Origin: CALMFG01 sp963666035
GTDB lineage: Bacteria > Bacillota > Clostridia > Christensenellales > CALMFG01
Direction of reading: 5' to 3'
Assembly: GCA_963666035.2 (NCBI GenBank)
Contig: CAXXJI010000007.1
Span: 248,001 to 312,000 of the forward strand
DNA length: 64,000 nt
Positions within the stretch are counted from its first letter, which is position 1. The number at the start of each line of letters is the position of its first letter. Shown piece by piece: positions 29,168 through 38,599 of this stretch. A program made the position numbers and the translations under genes. The notes under the pieces were generated by a model. The model was not told where the DNA came from and did no database searches. It was given only the letters and a program-made list of their open reading frames with translations.

Positions 29168-31618
29168 TCAGGAAGTTAAAACTTCAATAAACATTTTCGT
29201 TAAATATGGATCAAATTGAGAACCTGAATTTTTCTCAAGCTCTTTTATTGCTTCAGAAGGGGACATCGCTTTGCGATAAACCCGATCATTTGTCATTGCA
29301 TCATAAGCATCTGTAATGGACAATATTCTTGACAATAAAGGAATGTTTTCACCCGCAAATCCACCAGGATAACCAGTCCCATCCCAGCGTTCATGATGAT
29401 ATAGGATAAATGGAGCTATAGGTGCTAGTTCGGAAGAGGACATTGCTATTCTATAGCCGATTTCCGGATGCTTTTTCATTTCTTCCCATTCGGCATCAGA
29501 TAACGGGCCGTTTTTATTAAGGATACTATCATTTATTCCGACTTTACCGATATCATGGAGCATGGAAACTAATTTAAGATAATCGATACTTTGCTGTGGA
29601 AGATTTATTTTTTCGCCCAATAGAGTCGATAACTTAGCTAGTCGCTCCGCATGTTCCTCAGTTTCGTTGCTTTTTGCATACATGGTTGCCATGATAGATT
29701 TAATGATTGAATTGTGGTGGCTCTCTCTGTCAATTAGTTTATGTCGATACATATTGTCTTCCGCTTCTTTCTCCACGATATTGATATTTTTATCAACGGA
29801 GTTTTTTGTGGCTGAGCCTAACGAAATGTTTGAAACCACCGTACCGCTTACGATTTTCCTGATGATGATTTCATAATTTGATGTAATGGCATCAAGAAAC
29901 GGAATGATCTCACTTGGACTTATCTTAGGAAGTATAGCGCTAAATTCATCGCCGCCTGTTCGCGCGATAATAGCAGTATCAGGGAGACATTTCGAGAGAA
30001 TTTCTGCCGCGCCAAGGATAAGCTGATCACCGATTGCATGCCCAAAGGCATCATTAATCAATTTTAAACCGTTTATATCTGCGATGATGATTGAGATAGG
30101 AAGATTATCATATCTATCGTATTCCAGTTTTGCTTTTTCAAAGTATCTCCTGTTATAAAGATTGGTGATAAAGTCGTGATCATTCATATAAAGAATTTGC
30201 TCATATCTTCTTTTCGAGTCATCAATATCTATAATGATTCCCTCAAGGGCTAATACGTCATCGTTAGAGCCATAGACTGCCTGGCCCATTTCAAGAACCC
30301 ACTTTTTGTCTCCTGAGGCCGTTAGTATTTCATATTCTCCTTTGTACTTTTGTTTGTTTTCTATCGCGCAAACCCAACCCTGCCAAACAGGAGATTTGTA
30401 TTCATCACTAATAATATCATTATATGAAAGCATATTATTATTAATTAAATCCTCTGGGTGATATCCAGTTAATTCGAGGCACCCTTGTGATATAAAATGC
30501 ATTGTCCAAGATTCGTCAAAATTACACCGATATGCAATACCCGGTATATTTGAAATAAAGACAGTTTTACTTCGTTCGCTTTCTTGCAGGGCTTGTACAG
30601 CTTTTGCCTGATCTGTTACATTAACACCAGAAAAAATTACATTCTTATCCGAACCTATCTTATCTTCAATTAATGCAATATTCCATGATATGATGTACGT
30701 GTGTCCGCTAGAATCCGATATTGGGCTGATAAAAGATTGATTTGACATATCGGTGCCAAGTAATTTCTTTGATACTTGCATTTTATAATCAGATTGATTT
30801 TCAACAGGTATATAATCACTGATTAAATTTGTTCCAATGACCATGCTTTTTTCTTTACCGAGAATATTGCACCCTTCGGCATTGATGAGCGAAATATTCA
30901 TATTGGCGTCCACAACAATGAAAATTACCTTGGCAGCTTCTATGTATGCGTGAACCTTATCCTTCTCGATTTGAAGCTGGTTTTGAAGATTGATACGCTC
31001 TTTTTGCCGAACAAGCAATATACTCAATATCACTGAAGAAATGGGGTAGATTAGCATCACGGGGAGTGCTATTTCTTTGATAACGGTAATGCTTTGAGAT
31101 ATTGGCAATAAAAACATACAGCAGAGCATGGAGAGATGCGCAATCAGACTCATTACTAATGCGTGTTTCCAGCGCGCCGTTTCTGGAGCCCTTAAAAAAC
31201 GCCTTTGCCATATCAGACCGATAATTAAACTTGTCAGAATGGTAGCGACTCCGGGAATAGTACCGATGCCGCCCATAAAAATGCGATAAATAATAGCTGA
31301 AAGAGCAGCGATGCAGGCGGGAATTGGCCCAAATACCATCGCTGAAACGCTGATTAGAATAGACCTTGTATCAAATACAACCCCCGTTGAAAGACGAAAG
31401 GGAGCGCTCATGATTGCAATACAAATTCCAGAAATAAAGATCCCGCTCAGCAAGTTCTGGATTTGTCTCTTTTTTGAAATGAGATAGCTTAATTCATAAA
31501 TAACAAATAGCACGAGGAGAAGCGCTGCATTATTTGCTAAAGCCACCCATAATGCTTGATTCATATATACACCTGCCAAAAATAGGATTACGTACATACT
31601 ATCAATAGCCGAAAACAT
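29168..31618 (-). CDS. Membrane GGDEF + HD-GYP cyclic-di-GMP protein
   Basis: An 816-residue protein. Residues about 20-205 are membrane segments of the LytS/YhcK 5TM type (GVVFDTRSILISVSAMVFGP). PAS domains lie near 225-340 and 350-460 and a diguanylate cyclase near 475-635 with the intact RTGGDEFSAI motif. A HD-GYP phosphodiesterase follows at 650-816 (HDIGKVGI, YHHERWDGTGYPGG). It can in principle both make and break c-di-GMP. ATG 31618 has no ribosome site; ATG 31564 (MNQALWVALANN) has one (GGCAGG) and matches the usual family start. Confidence 0.85.
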   Translation of the reverse strand: MFSAIDSMYVILFLAGVYMNQALWVALANNAALLLVLFVIYELSYLISKKRQIQNLLSGIFISGICIAIMSAPFRLSTGVVFDTRSILISVSAMVFGPIPACIAALSAIIYRIFMGGIGTIPGVATILTSLIIGLIWQRRFLRAPETARWKHALVMSLIAHLSMLCCMFLLPISQSITVIKEIALPVMLIYPISSVILSILLVRQKERINLQNQLQIEKDKVHAYIEAAKVIFIVVDANMNISLINAEGCNILGKEKSMVIGTNLISDYIPVENQSDYKMQVSKKLLGTDMSNQSFISPISDSSGHTYIISWNIALIEDKIGSDKNVIFSGVNVTDQAKAVQALQESERSKTVFISNIPGIAYRCNFDESWTMHFISQGCLELTGYHPEDLINNNMLSYNDIISDEYKSPVWQGWVCAIENKQKYKGEYEILTASGDKKWVLEMGQAVYGSNDDVLALEGIIIDIDDSKRRYEQILYMNDHDFITNLYNRRYFEKAKLEYDRYDNLPISIIIADINGLKLINDAFGHAIGDQLILGAAEILSKCLPDTAIIARTGGDEFSAILPKISPSEIIPFLDAITSNYEIIIRKIVSGTVVSNISLGSATKNSVDKNINIVEKEAEDNMYRHKLIDRESHHNSIIKSIMATMYAKSNETEEHAERLAKLSTLLGEKINLPQQSIDYLKLVSMLHDIGKVGINDSILNKNGPLSDAEWEEMKKHPEIGYRIAMSSSELAPIAPFILYHHERWDGTGYPGGFAGENIPLLSRILSITDAYDAMTNDRVYRKAMSPSEAIKELEKNSGSQFDPYLTKMFIEVLTS

Positions 31619-32003
31619 GAAGTAAAAAAATGCATATTTCGAACTTTATTATTAAATTCGAATATTTCCAAAAAATAATATAATATTCATAATTATTATA
31701 CCATCATGCAAAAAAAACTCAAATGTTTGAGTTCGTAAGCTTTTGCTAAATAGAAAAATATGAATACCCAGTGTTTGGCGCTAAGTGTTGAGTGCACAAG
31801 AATGTTTTCTTAAAATGAGTAATACGGTGTGAATGAAGTTGGGGACAAGACAATGAGAACTCATACAAAATGGTATAGCTTTTTCTAAACCATTTTAATA
31901 GTCATGGGAAGTTAATGAGCTCCATATCCACATAATCCCTACAAGTTTCATATATGCGTTTGTTGTTGAATAAAGCTTGACGATTGCCTTGCTTTTAAGT
32001 ATT
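31619..32003. other. Gene-free interval
   Basis: AT-rich, between two minus-strand transcription units. I see no gene, strong hairpin or clear promoter. Confidence 0.5.
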
Positions 32004-32216
32004 TCATTGATTATTATGCACCTGTTTCTTTGCTTTCAGTCGCATTCTGAAAACATTGAATGTTATGAGCAGCGCGATGATGATTAACTTTAGCCAAATG
32101 TTTATGGGAGCCCAAATCGCAACAAATAGAAATACAACCCCCAGCAACGCATGTCCCAGCAAATTACGCCAGTCAGTTAAATACCCCTTTATGCCAATCA
32201 GTATTTGTTTAATCAT
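32004..32216 (-). CDS. Small membrane protein, unknown
   Basis: A 70-residue protein with two hydrophobic segments (ALLGVVFLFVAIWAPINIWL and LIIIALLITFNVF). Its start overlaps the end of the MarR gene by 8 bp, so the two are cotranscribed and translationally coupled. Function not recognised. Confidence 0.6.
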   Translation of the reverse strand: MIKQILIGIKGYLTDWRNLLGHALLGVVFLFVAIWAPINIWLKLIIIALLITFNVFRMRLKAKKQVHNNQ

Positions 32217-32664
32217 ATTGATAACCTATTCCACCTTCATGTTGTTTTTTGTTTCGAAGTTTAAGCGCACGTTTGGTTATCTTTTCAAGAATGACATCCA
32301 TTTGTTCCATTTCTTCAATAGATAATCCAATGCAAATATTACTGAGCCATTGTTCGTAAATATCAGAATTTTGGCTGACGCTGTTTTTGCCAGCCTCAGT
32401 GATTCGGACAATGTTTTTACGACGGTTCTGTTCGTTTTGCTTTCGTACAATGTAATCCTTTTCTTCTAAGGAGCGCAACGATTTTGCCACGGTCGTTTTA
32501 TCCAGTATCAATGCTTTCGATATGGTGTCCTGCGAAACATTATCGTGGAAACAAAGAAATGCGCAGATAGCATGCTCGGTATCTGAAAAACCTGCATCGC
32601 GTATTTTTTTGCGTCCAAACTCCCGCCCCAGTTTAATGAGCATTTCTAGCTTAAAAAATTCCAT
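32209..32664 (-). CDS. MarR-family transcriptional regulator
   Basis: A 151-residue winged-helix protein: DTISKALILDKTTVAKSLRSLEEKDYIVRK, then NRRKNIVRITEAGK wing and a C-terminal dimerisation helix. It probably controls itself and the small membrane protein gene that follows. Confidence 0.8.
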   Translation of the reverse strand: MEFFKLEMLIKLGREFGRKKIRDAGFSDTEHAICAFLCFHDNVSQDTISKALILDKTTVAKSLRSLEEKDYIVRKQNEQNRRKNIVRITEAGKNSVSQNSDIYEQWLSNICIGLSIEEMEQMDVILEKITKRALKLRNKKQHEGGIGYQYD

Positions 32665-33032
32665 AATCGCACCTTATTGTTGAATATACAACAGTTGCAT
32701 TTTCTATTTTAGATATTCTTATATAAATTGTCAATAATAATTTTTATGGGTGAGTTTATTTTGAAGGTGTTTATCAGTTTGAGTGAGGCCGTTGAGCTTG
32801 ATAATTATTAGTATTACATGGCAAATGATATGGCGAGCTTTCAGTGGATAATTATCGCTATCATTTGCATAGGCTCATAGATGGTCATCATTTTTTTGTT
32901 GTTCCCAGAAATATTAGTGCATGGCGCCGAGTCTTAACATCATAATAGCAAAACCTGTTATATAAATATCAATGTTCGAGCAAGCGCGAAGCGACTCGTT
33001 TTTTTGTTTTTATTATAATGTATCGAATATAC
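32665..33032. other. Gene-free interval
   Basis: Upstream region of the MarR gene. No gene is seen. Confidence 0.5.
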
Positions 33033-33060
33033 AAAAAGGCCATCAAATGATGGCCTTTTT
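33033..33060 (-). terminator. Terminator of glutamate-synthase-like gene (bidirectional)
   Basis: AAAAAGGCCATC pairs with GATGGCCTTTTT; U-runs occur on both strands. Confidence 0.8.
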
Positions 33061-33094
33061 AATGATACTGAGAATACTTTCGTTACTGTAGTAA

Positions 33095-34735
33095 CTAACC
33101 CTTCAATATTGTTTTGGCTTTATCGTCATTGGCCTCGGTGATAAACGCAAGACCGGTGACCGCAGCCGTTTCGCGGTTCATCGCAATCACATCCTCGCGG
33201 GAAATGGCACTGAGTGAGAATTTACGTGCACCGGCCATCAGCTGTTGCAGACCTGCGCCCAACTTATCTGAAAGTGTCCAGGCAGCAATGGCACCCAGTG
33301 GGATGTTTTTCATCTCGTCTGCGCCCACGCGGGTCTGCACGTCATAGTAGCTGGCAAAAATCTCTTCTTCGTAGGAGCCATTAACTAAGACAGACTTAGG
33401 TAGTTTGTCCCAGTTGCCGTTGACCACCTGCTTTTTTTCCGGTTTTAAGACGCCTTCAATATTAGAGCCAAGGAAGCCCGGAATCATCAGCGCTCTGCCC
33501 ATGCAGATGAGTTTGACATAGGGGGCACCGAGTGCCAGTGCTTTGAACATCTGATCTTCACGGGCAAAACCGCCGGCGAAGGCCATGTCCACCACGTCCA
33601 CCCCTTTTGCGCTTAAAATATCTGCATATTCTCTGGCTTTGGCATGCAGGTAAATGGAAGGCACACCCCAAGTCTCCATCATGTTCCATGGGCTCATGCC
33701 AGTACCACCTCCAGCGCCGTCAATGGTCAATAGATCCAGTTTGGCTTCTGAGGCATACTTAATTGCCATTGCCAAACCTTCCATTCCATATGCGCCGGTT
33801 TTTAATGTAATGCGCTTGTAGCCGATTTGACGCAAATATGCAACTGCGTCCATGAAGTTCTGCTTCACTTCGGGCTCGCTGGAAAGGTCGGTATAGCCCA
33901 GACGACTGTGACGGGCAAACGATTTCAGCGCACCGTGTTTAAACGCTTCCTGAGCTTCCCTCGTGTTCGGGTCTGGGTCCACCACATAACCGCGGTTGCT
34001 TAAAAACTGCGCATAATCCAGATTTTTCACCTGAATCTCGCCGCCGATATCTTTAGCGCCTTGACCCCACTTCAGCTCAATAATCACCTGATCGCCGAAT
34101 TTTTCAATGATGTATTCGGCAACGCCATTGCGTGTATCTTCCACGTTAAGCTGCACGATGATGGCACCATGCTCGCCATCATAGTACTTCAAATAGGTGT
34201 TGATGCGCCGATCCATTTCGGGTGCTTTCAGAATTTTCCCGTTTTCGATAACGGCCTCACGGTCGATGCCCACAACGTTTTCGCCGATAACGATAGGATA
34301 ACCCACCAACGCTGCACCGATAGCAAATGAGTCCCAATACTTAGCAGCGATGAAGGTTGAACCCAAAGCGCCTGTCATCATTGGGACGCGTGCTTTTGTC
34401 ATGCTGCTTTTACCAAACTTGGTGGTGATGTCCACATTGGGGAAAATACAATCATCCGCGCTGTTGGTAAGCCCTTTCGGCAGACCGAGCGCGCCGTAGT
34501 TGTAGCCCTCAATGCGCAGCGCGTTGTAACTGACGCCCACATGGTCCACGTTTTTACTGCCCGCCGTGATAGCACCAAAATCTCTCGGATACAGCAGTTT
34601 TCTTCCCTGCATGCAGGAAACAAACGTTTCGCACATACCTGTACAGTCGGCCCGGCACAAGGTGCATAGGCCCGATTCCGCTGGGTTCCCTCGATTGGTG
34701 ACACCTAAGGCATCATTGCTTTTTGCATACTCCAT
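33095..34735 (-). CDS. FMN-binding glutamate-synthase-like protein
   Basis: A 546-residue protein. The N-terminal region has a Cys set (C24-x2-C27-x3-C31-x3-C35) that could hold an iron-sulfur cluster. The main part is the GltB-type FMN barrel: ELKWGQGAKDIGGEI, RITLKTGAYGMEGLAMAI, LTIDGAGGGTGMSPW, FAGGFAREDQMFKALALGAPYVKL. It lacks the glutaminase domain and the beta subunit, as in archaeal-type and stand-alone family members, whose reaction is often not glutamate synthesis. It is a single-gene unit with its own terminator. Confidence 0.8.
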   Translation of the reverse strand: MEYAKSNDALGVTNRGNPAESGLCTLCRADCTGMCETFVSCMQGRKLLYPRDFGAITAGSKNVDHVGVSYNALRIEGYNYGALGLPKGLTNSADDCIFPNVDITTKFGKSSMTKARVPMMTGALGSTFIAAKYWDSFAIGAALVGYPIVIGENVVGIDREAVIENGKILKAPEMDRRINTYLKYYDGEHGAIIVQLNVEDTRNGVAEYIIEKFGDQVIIELKWGQGAKDIGGEIQVKNLDYAQFLSNRGYVVDPDPNTREAQEAFKHGALKSFARHSRLGYTDLSSEPEVKQNFMDAVAYLRQIGYKRITLKTGAYGMEGLAMAIKYASEAKLDLLTIDGAGGGTGMSPWNMMETWGVPSIYLHAKAREYADILSAKGVDVVDMAFAGGFAREDQMFKALALGAPYVKLICMGRALMIPGFLGSNIEGVLKPEKKQVVNGNWDKLPKSVLVNGSYEEEIFASYYDVQTRVGADEMKNIPLGAIAAWTLSDKLGAGLQQLMAGARKFSLSAISREDVIAMNRETAAVTGLAFITEANDDKAKTILKG

Positions 34736-35080
34736 AAATAACTCCTTTGTTAGAGATTCTCATTATACGTATCGGCAAATTTTACATGCTAATACGATAA
34801 ACGGCTTCTTTGTTAAAATCATTATATTATATCGGAATTTATATATCAAATAAAAGAAACATAATTATGAGATGAACATCGTGATTCTGAAAGCCTATAG
34901 GTATGGACAAATGCAAATTGAATTTCTACGCATTTTATATTCTCATATGTATTTGCACAGTTCTGCAACGCAGGAAACATTGTATGCAATTATATACTGT
35001 TCAATGCAGTTATCTTGTGGAGAATTTAAATAAAGTACGCTATATGCAGTTATTTGCAATCAGATGCGGGTATAGAATTC
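34736..35080 (+). repeat. Promoter region plus integration-site repeat type B, copy 2
   Basis: The first 150 bp lie upstream of the minus-strand gene. From about 34960 the sequence matches 17660-17786 (TGTATGCAATTATATA, ATCTTGTGGAGAA, CAGATGCGGGTATAGAATTC). The ACTGCAAC pair on this side is decayed; only TCTGCAACGCAGGAAAC is left. Confidence 0.6.
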
Positions 35081-35143
35081 AATTGGAAACCCAAGTTTAC
35101 GTGATGAGCACAGGCAAGGGTTCAGATCTCTTCCTTTCCGCCA
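35081..35143 (+). repeat. tRNA-Ser-like 3' fragment, copy 4 (decayed att-like)
   Basis: Same layout as the other copies but with changes in the anticodon stem and variable arm (GGAAACCCAAG, GAGCACAGGCAAGGG), and ends TTTCCGCCA. It is the most diverged and so probably the oldest. Confidence 0.65.
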
Positions 35144-35636
35144 AAAACAGCAATATATAGATGTTATCTTGTATGAAATATCTATATATTGAGGTCTTAT
35201 ATTTAACTAAAATTAGGTTATTATGATAAAAATGCGTCGAGTACTGCAACGGGTACTGCAACCGGAAAACTAAAAGGAGTATTTTCTCTATTGGATTCAG
35301 TTTTATGCAATCAAATAGCGTTAAATGCAATGTACACACGATTCTAAGCGATAAAAATCGTGTGTCTTAAAAATGAATAAAATGTGCTCTACGGACACTA
35401 CGTTAAAATGTTGGTTTGCCGAGCAGTAGAAACGAATTTCAACCGATGGTAGTGAAGTTGAATACAAAAAGTGTTGTGGGAAAATTCTAATTGAAGCGTT
35501 GAATGTGAACGATTGGCAAAACGATAATCTAGCGAAGCAACATGGTGCTTGAAAATAGGATTAGTCCATTGTACCAACTTTGAAGTGCCACAATTGGGGG
35601 GATAGGTCAAGCTGTAATTTCTGTCTCTGGGTCCTT
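35144..35636. other. Gene-free interval with hairpins and ACTGCAAC pair
   Basis: It holds a CAATATATAGAT/ATCTATATATTG hairpin, ACTGCAAC at 35243 and 35255 (12-bp period) and an ACACACGATT/AATCGTGTGT stem (35334-35365). No gene is seen. Confidence 0.55.
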
Positions 35637-36467
35637 TTATTGAGATTCTGTACAATATTGACTGGGTGAAACGCCTTTTATTTTTTTAAACATCTTAGAG
35701 AAAATTAGTGGATTTTCATACCCTACTGAGCGGGAGACATCTCCAATGGAAAGCGCGGGGTTTTGCATCAGCTCACATGCTTTGTTCATTCTGAAATTAA
35801 TTAGATAGCTTTGTGGGGAGGTGTTTAGAAAGGTTTCAAACAGATGGTATAAATACTTTCTGTCGATACCGATAAAATGCGAAATCTCTTCAATGGTAAT
35901 TTTGCGCGAGTAATTCATATAAATAAACTCAACAGCGGTTTGCACATATCCTTGCTGTACACTTTTACTTTCATAGTCTGTATTGGGTTTCTCCACCGAT
36001 TCAACCAACAACGCAAGAAAAACATGTAACAGACCGATAAAGCGGATGTCCCGGCTTTTTTTTAAATCCCTGGCTTTTAACATATCCCAAAAACAGTCAA
36101 GAAGACGGTTGTCCTTGTTGTAGGTAAAAATGGGCGAATCCAGCGTCAAATTGGCGCGCTTTAAATAGCTCTCTGCATTTAGTCCATTAAAGCCCACCCA
36201 GTAATAGGTCCAAGGGTCTTTTTTATCAGCCGTGTATGTGGTTAAGACATCAGGACATATCAAAAAACCTTGACCTGCTTCCAGAAAATAAGACTTGTCT
36301 TCCACATAAAAAGTGCCTTTACCACTTTCGATATAGTGGATGAGATAATGGTCGCGCACAACCGGCCCCCAGCAATGCCCAGAATCGCAGTTTTCCTGAC
36401 CACAAAGGTAGAGACTTAGATGGATGTTTGCCTTATTTGTTTTATCAAGTTTGATTTCTGATTGCAT
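35637..36467 (-). CDS. AraC-family regulator with cupin-like sensor
   Basis: A 276-residue protein. The N-terminal AraC-binding fold (DHYLIHYIESGKGTFYVEDK, FLEAGQGFLICPDV) is followed by two C-terminal helix-turn-helix motifs (ITIEEISHFIGIDRKYLYHLF and SIGDVSRSVGYENPLIFSKMF). It is divergent from the GH127-like gene, with about 140 bp between them, and is its likely activator in response to arabinose-type sugars. Confidence 0.85.
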   Translation of the reverse strand: MQSEIKLDKTNKANIHLSLYLCGQENCDSGHCWGPVVRDHYLIHYIESGKGTFYVEDKSYFLEAGQGFLICPDVLTTYTADKKDPWTYYWVGFNGLNAESYLKRANLTLDSPIFTYNKDNRLLDCFWDMLKARDLKKSRDIRFIGLLHVFLALLVESVEKPNTDYESKSVQQGYVQTAVEFIYMNYSRKITIEEISHFIGIDRKYLYHLFETFLNTSPQSYLINFRMNKACELMQNPALSIGDVSRSVGYENPLIFSKMFKKIKGVSPSQYCTESQ

Positions 36468-36609
36468 TTTTTGCTCCAGTATTTTATATGAAAAAATCAG
36501 TTATACGACATTATATCATATATCGCAGACACTGCGCCATTTAAGCCGAAGATAAAAAAACTATAATACATCTATAAAAATCAAAATCTTCGGAGGCAAA
36601 AAGAAAACA

Positions 36610-38331
36610 ATGAGAACACTGGATTTGTCAGATATCAATATCAAGGGTGAACTCGCGGTGCGTTCGGGTTTGAATTATGTCCGTTTAGAGGGGGAATGGT
36701 ACCGACCGGACGAGGTTTTTCAGGCGGACAAACACGGCTGGCCAGCCGACTGGGAAGGACGTGTTATTCTGGCGCTGACCCTGCTGGCACAAAGCACCCA
36801 TCGCACACCGGCATATCTGGATGAAATTATCGAAAAAATACCCGAGCACTTAAACGCTAAAGGATACTTCGGCCCTATTCTGCCCGATGGTATTATTGAC
36901 GAACAACATGTTTCGGGACACAGCTGGATTTTTCGAGCACTGACCGAGTACTACACGCTAACGCGTGATGAAAACATTAAGGTGATGATGGAGACCATGG
37001 CAAAGGGATTTTTGCTGCCGTTGAAAGGCAAGTTTTCTCAATATCCGATTGATCCGGATAACCGCTTTAATATGCAGGATGTTTGGAAGCTCTCTCAGTT
37101 GCAGACCAAAACAAAACACCATGCTGAAACGTCGGATGCAGGTTGTGCTTTTATCATGCTGGATGGGGTCACAGCCGCGTATAAGATGCTCCGTTGGCCC
37201 GAACTAAAACAGATTGTTGAAGAAATCATCGAACGGTATATGGAGATGGATCTAGTGCGATTGAATATACAGACGCACGCCACATTAAGTGCAGTGCGCG
37301 GTATTTTGCGGTTCTATGAGTTGGAGAAAGATCCTAAGTATTTGGATTATGCTAAAAGGCGATACCAATTGTATACATCCGAAGCTTGGACCGAAGCCTA
37401 CGGCAATTACAACTGGTTTGGCGCGCCTCGCTGGACCGAGCCCTGCGCTATTATCGATTCATTTATTGTCACCACAACCCTTTGGAAGTTGACTCGCGAT
37501 GTGCAGTATTTGGAGGATGCGCACCATATCTACTTCAACGCCTTGTGCCATGGCAATCGTATTAATGGAAGTTTCGGTTCGGATATCTGTTCGGGTGCGG
37601 TTGAGGCTGATGACAATTTGTTTATCGCACCGGTAAATTACGAAACCTATTGGTGCTGCACCATGCGCGGCGGTGAAGGGTTTACACGTGCTATTGAGTA
37701 CAATTTCTTTATCGATGAAAATTCGGTTTATCTGCCGTACTATAACGACTGCACTGCCACGTTGCGGTTTGAACAGGGTAAATTGGTACTGGAGGAAAAA
37801 ACTGAATACCCATATGAAGGGCGTGTTTCGATTAAAGTACTGAGCGCCACCGATACTTCTGAAAAAACATGGAAGTTGTTTGTCCCGAGCTGGAGTAAAC
37901 AAAGCGAGGCGCAAGTGACCATTAACGGAAACAAGGTGAAAGCAGTTCTAAACAATGGCTTTATGGAATTTAAAACTTCGTTGAAGGAAAACGACATCAT
38001 TGCAATGGAGTTTGAGCAATTATTCTATGCCGAAGACGTGACCCTGAAGAACAATATCCATGGATACTATATGTTCAAATACGGGCCCATGCTACTGGGC
38101 AGCGAAGCTGAGGTGCAGATTAATACATTGGACGGCAACCGATTTGAAAACTACGCTGAGAGCAAGTATAAATCAGCCGAAAAAATCAACATTCCCCGAG
38201 ACACCGCTTTTAAGAAAGCGGGCAAAGGGCAGTTTAAGGCCTGCGATTCGGATATTACCCTATCCTCACTATGCGATATTAAGCAACTGACAAGGGAAGA
38301 CAGCATGAAACAGGTTTTATTCAGCGAATAA
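36610..38331 (+). CDS. GH127-like beta-L-arabinofuranosidase
   Basis: A 573-residue protein of the GH127 (DUF1680, HypBA1) family. Zinc and catalytic residues fit: Glu277 and Cys279 in WTEPCAII, and the Cys349-Cys350 pair in ETYWCCTMRGGEG. An alpha/alpha barrel of about 370 residues is followed by beta domains. It has no signal peptide, so it acts on imported oligosaccharides. A -10 TATAAT lies at 36562. The ABC importer further down may bring the substrate. Confidence 0.8.
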   Translation: MRTLDLSDINIKGELAVRSGLNYVRLEGEWYRPDEVFQADKHGWPADWEGRVILALTLLAQSTHRTPAYLDEIIEKIPEHLNAKGYFGPILPDGIIDEQHVSGHSWIFRALTEYYTLTRDENIKVMMETMAKGFLLPLKGKFSQYPIDPDNRFNMQDVWKLSQLQTKTKHHAETSDAGCAFIMLDGVTAAYKMLRWPELKQIVEEIIERYMEMDLVRLNIQTHATLSAVRGILRFYELEKDPKYLDYAKRRYQLYTSEAWTEAYGNYNWFGAPRWTEPCAIIDSFIVTTTLWKLTRDVQYLEDAHHIYFNALCHGNRINGSFGSDICSGAVEADDNLFIAPVNYETYWCCTMRGGEGFTRAIEYNFFIDENSVYLPYYNDCTATLRFEQGKLVLEEKTEYPYEGRVSIKVLSATDTSEKTWKLFVPSWSKQSEAQVTINGNKVKAVLNNGFMEFKTSLKENDIIAMEFEQLFYAEDVTLKNNIHGYYMFKYGPMLLGSEAEVQINTLDGNRFENYAESKYKSAEKINIPRDTAFKKAGKGQFKACDSDITLSSLCDIKQLTREDSMKQVLFSE

Positions 38332-38341
38332 GCTGGTGATG

Positions 38342-38377
38342 GCCTTGATTGTAAGAGGGTATGCTTACGATCAAGGC
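38342..38377 (+). terminator. Terminator after GH127-like gene
   Basis: GCCTTGATTGTAAG pairs with CTTACGATCAAGGC with one mismatch, followed by TTCCTTTGCTTTT. Confidence 0.7.
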
Positions 38378-38486
38378 TTCCTTTGCTTTTCAGGTTTGTT
38401 TGCAGTAAAGGCTTTTCATTCGTTTTAGGACAGATGACTTTTCAAAAAAGTCAATTCGAAGTAAAATAAACTAGCAGATTATAACG

Positions 38487-38516
38487 TTGACCCCAAGAAA
38501 ACAAATGACATATAAT
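38487..38516 (+). promoter_or_regulatory. Promoter of sensor kinase/regulator operon
   Basis: TTGACC, 18-bp spacer, TATAAT, about 85 bp before the kinase gene. Confidence 0.65.
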
Positions 38517-38599
38517 TTCATCTTTAACTACTAGATAAAAAGACAATAGTCATAAACCGCAGGCAGGCAGACGAATCAATGTGGATTCCGGGAGGTTTT

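Noticed and set aside
33095..34735. Complete glutamate synthase
   Set aside because: There is no glutaminase domain, no C-terminal GXGXG domain and no beta subunit; only the FMN barrel type is present.
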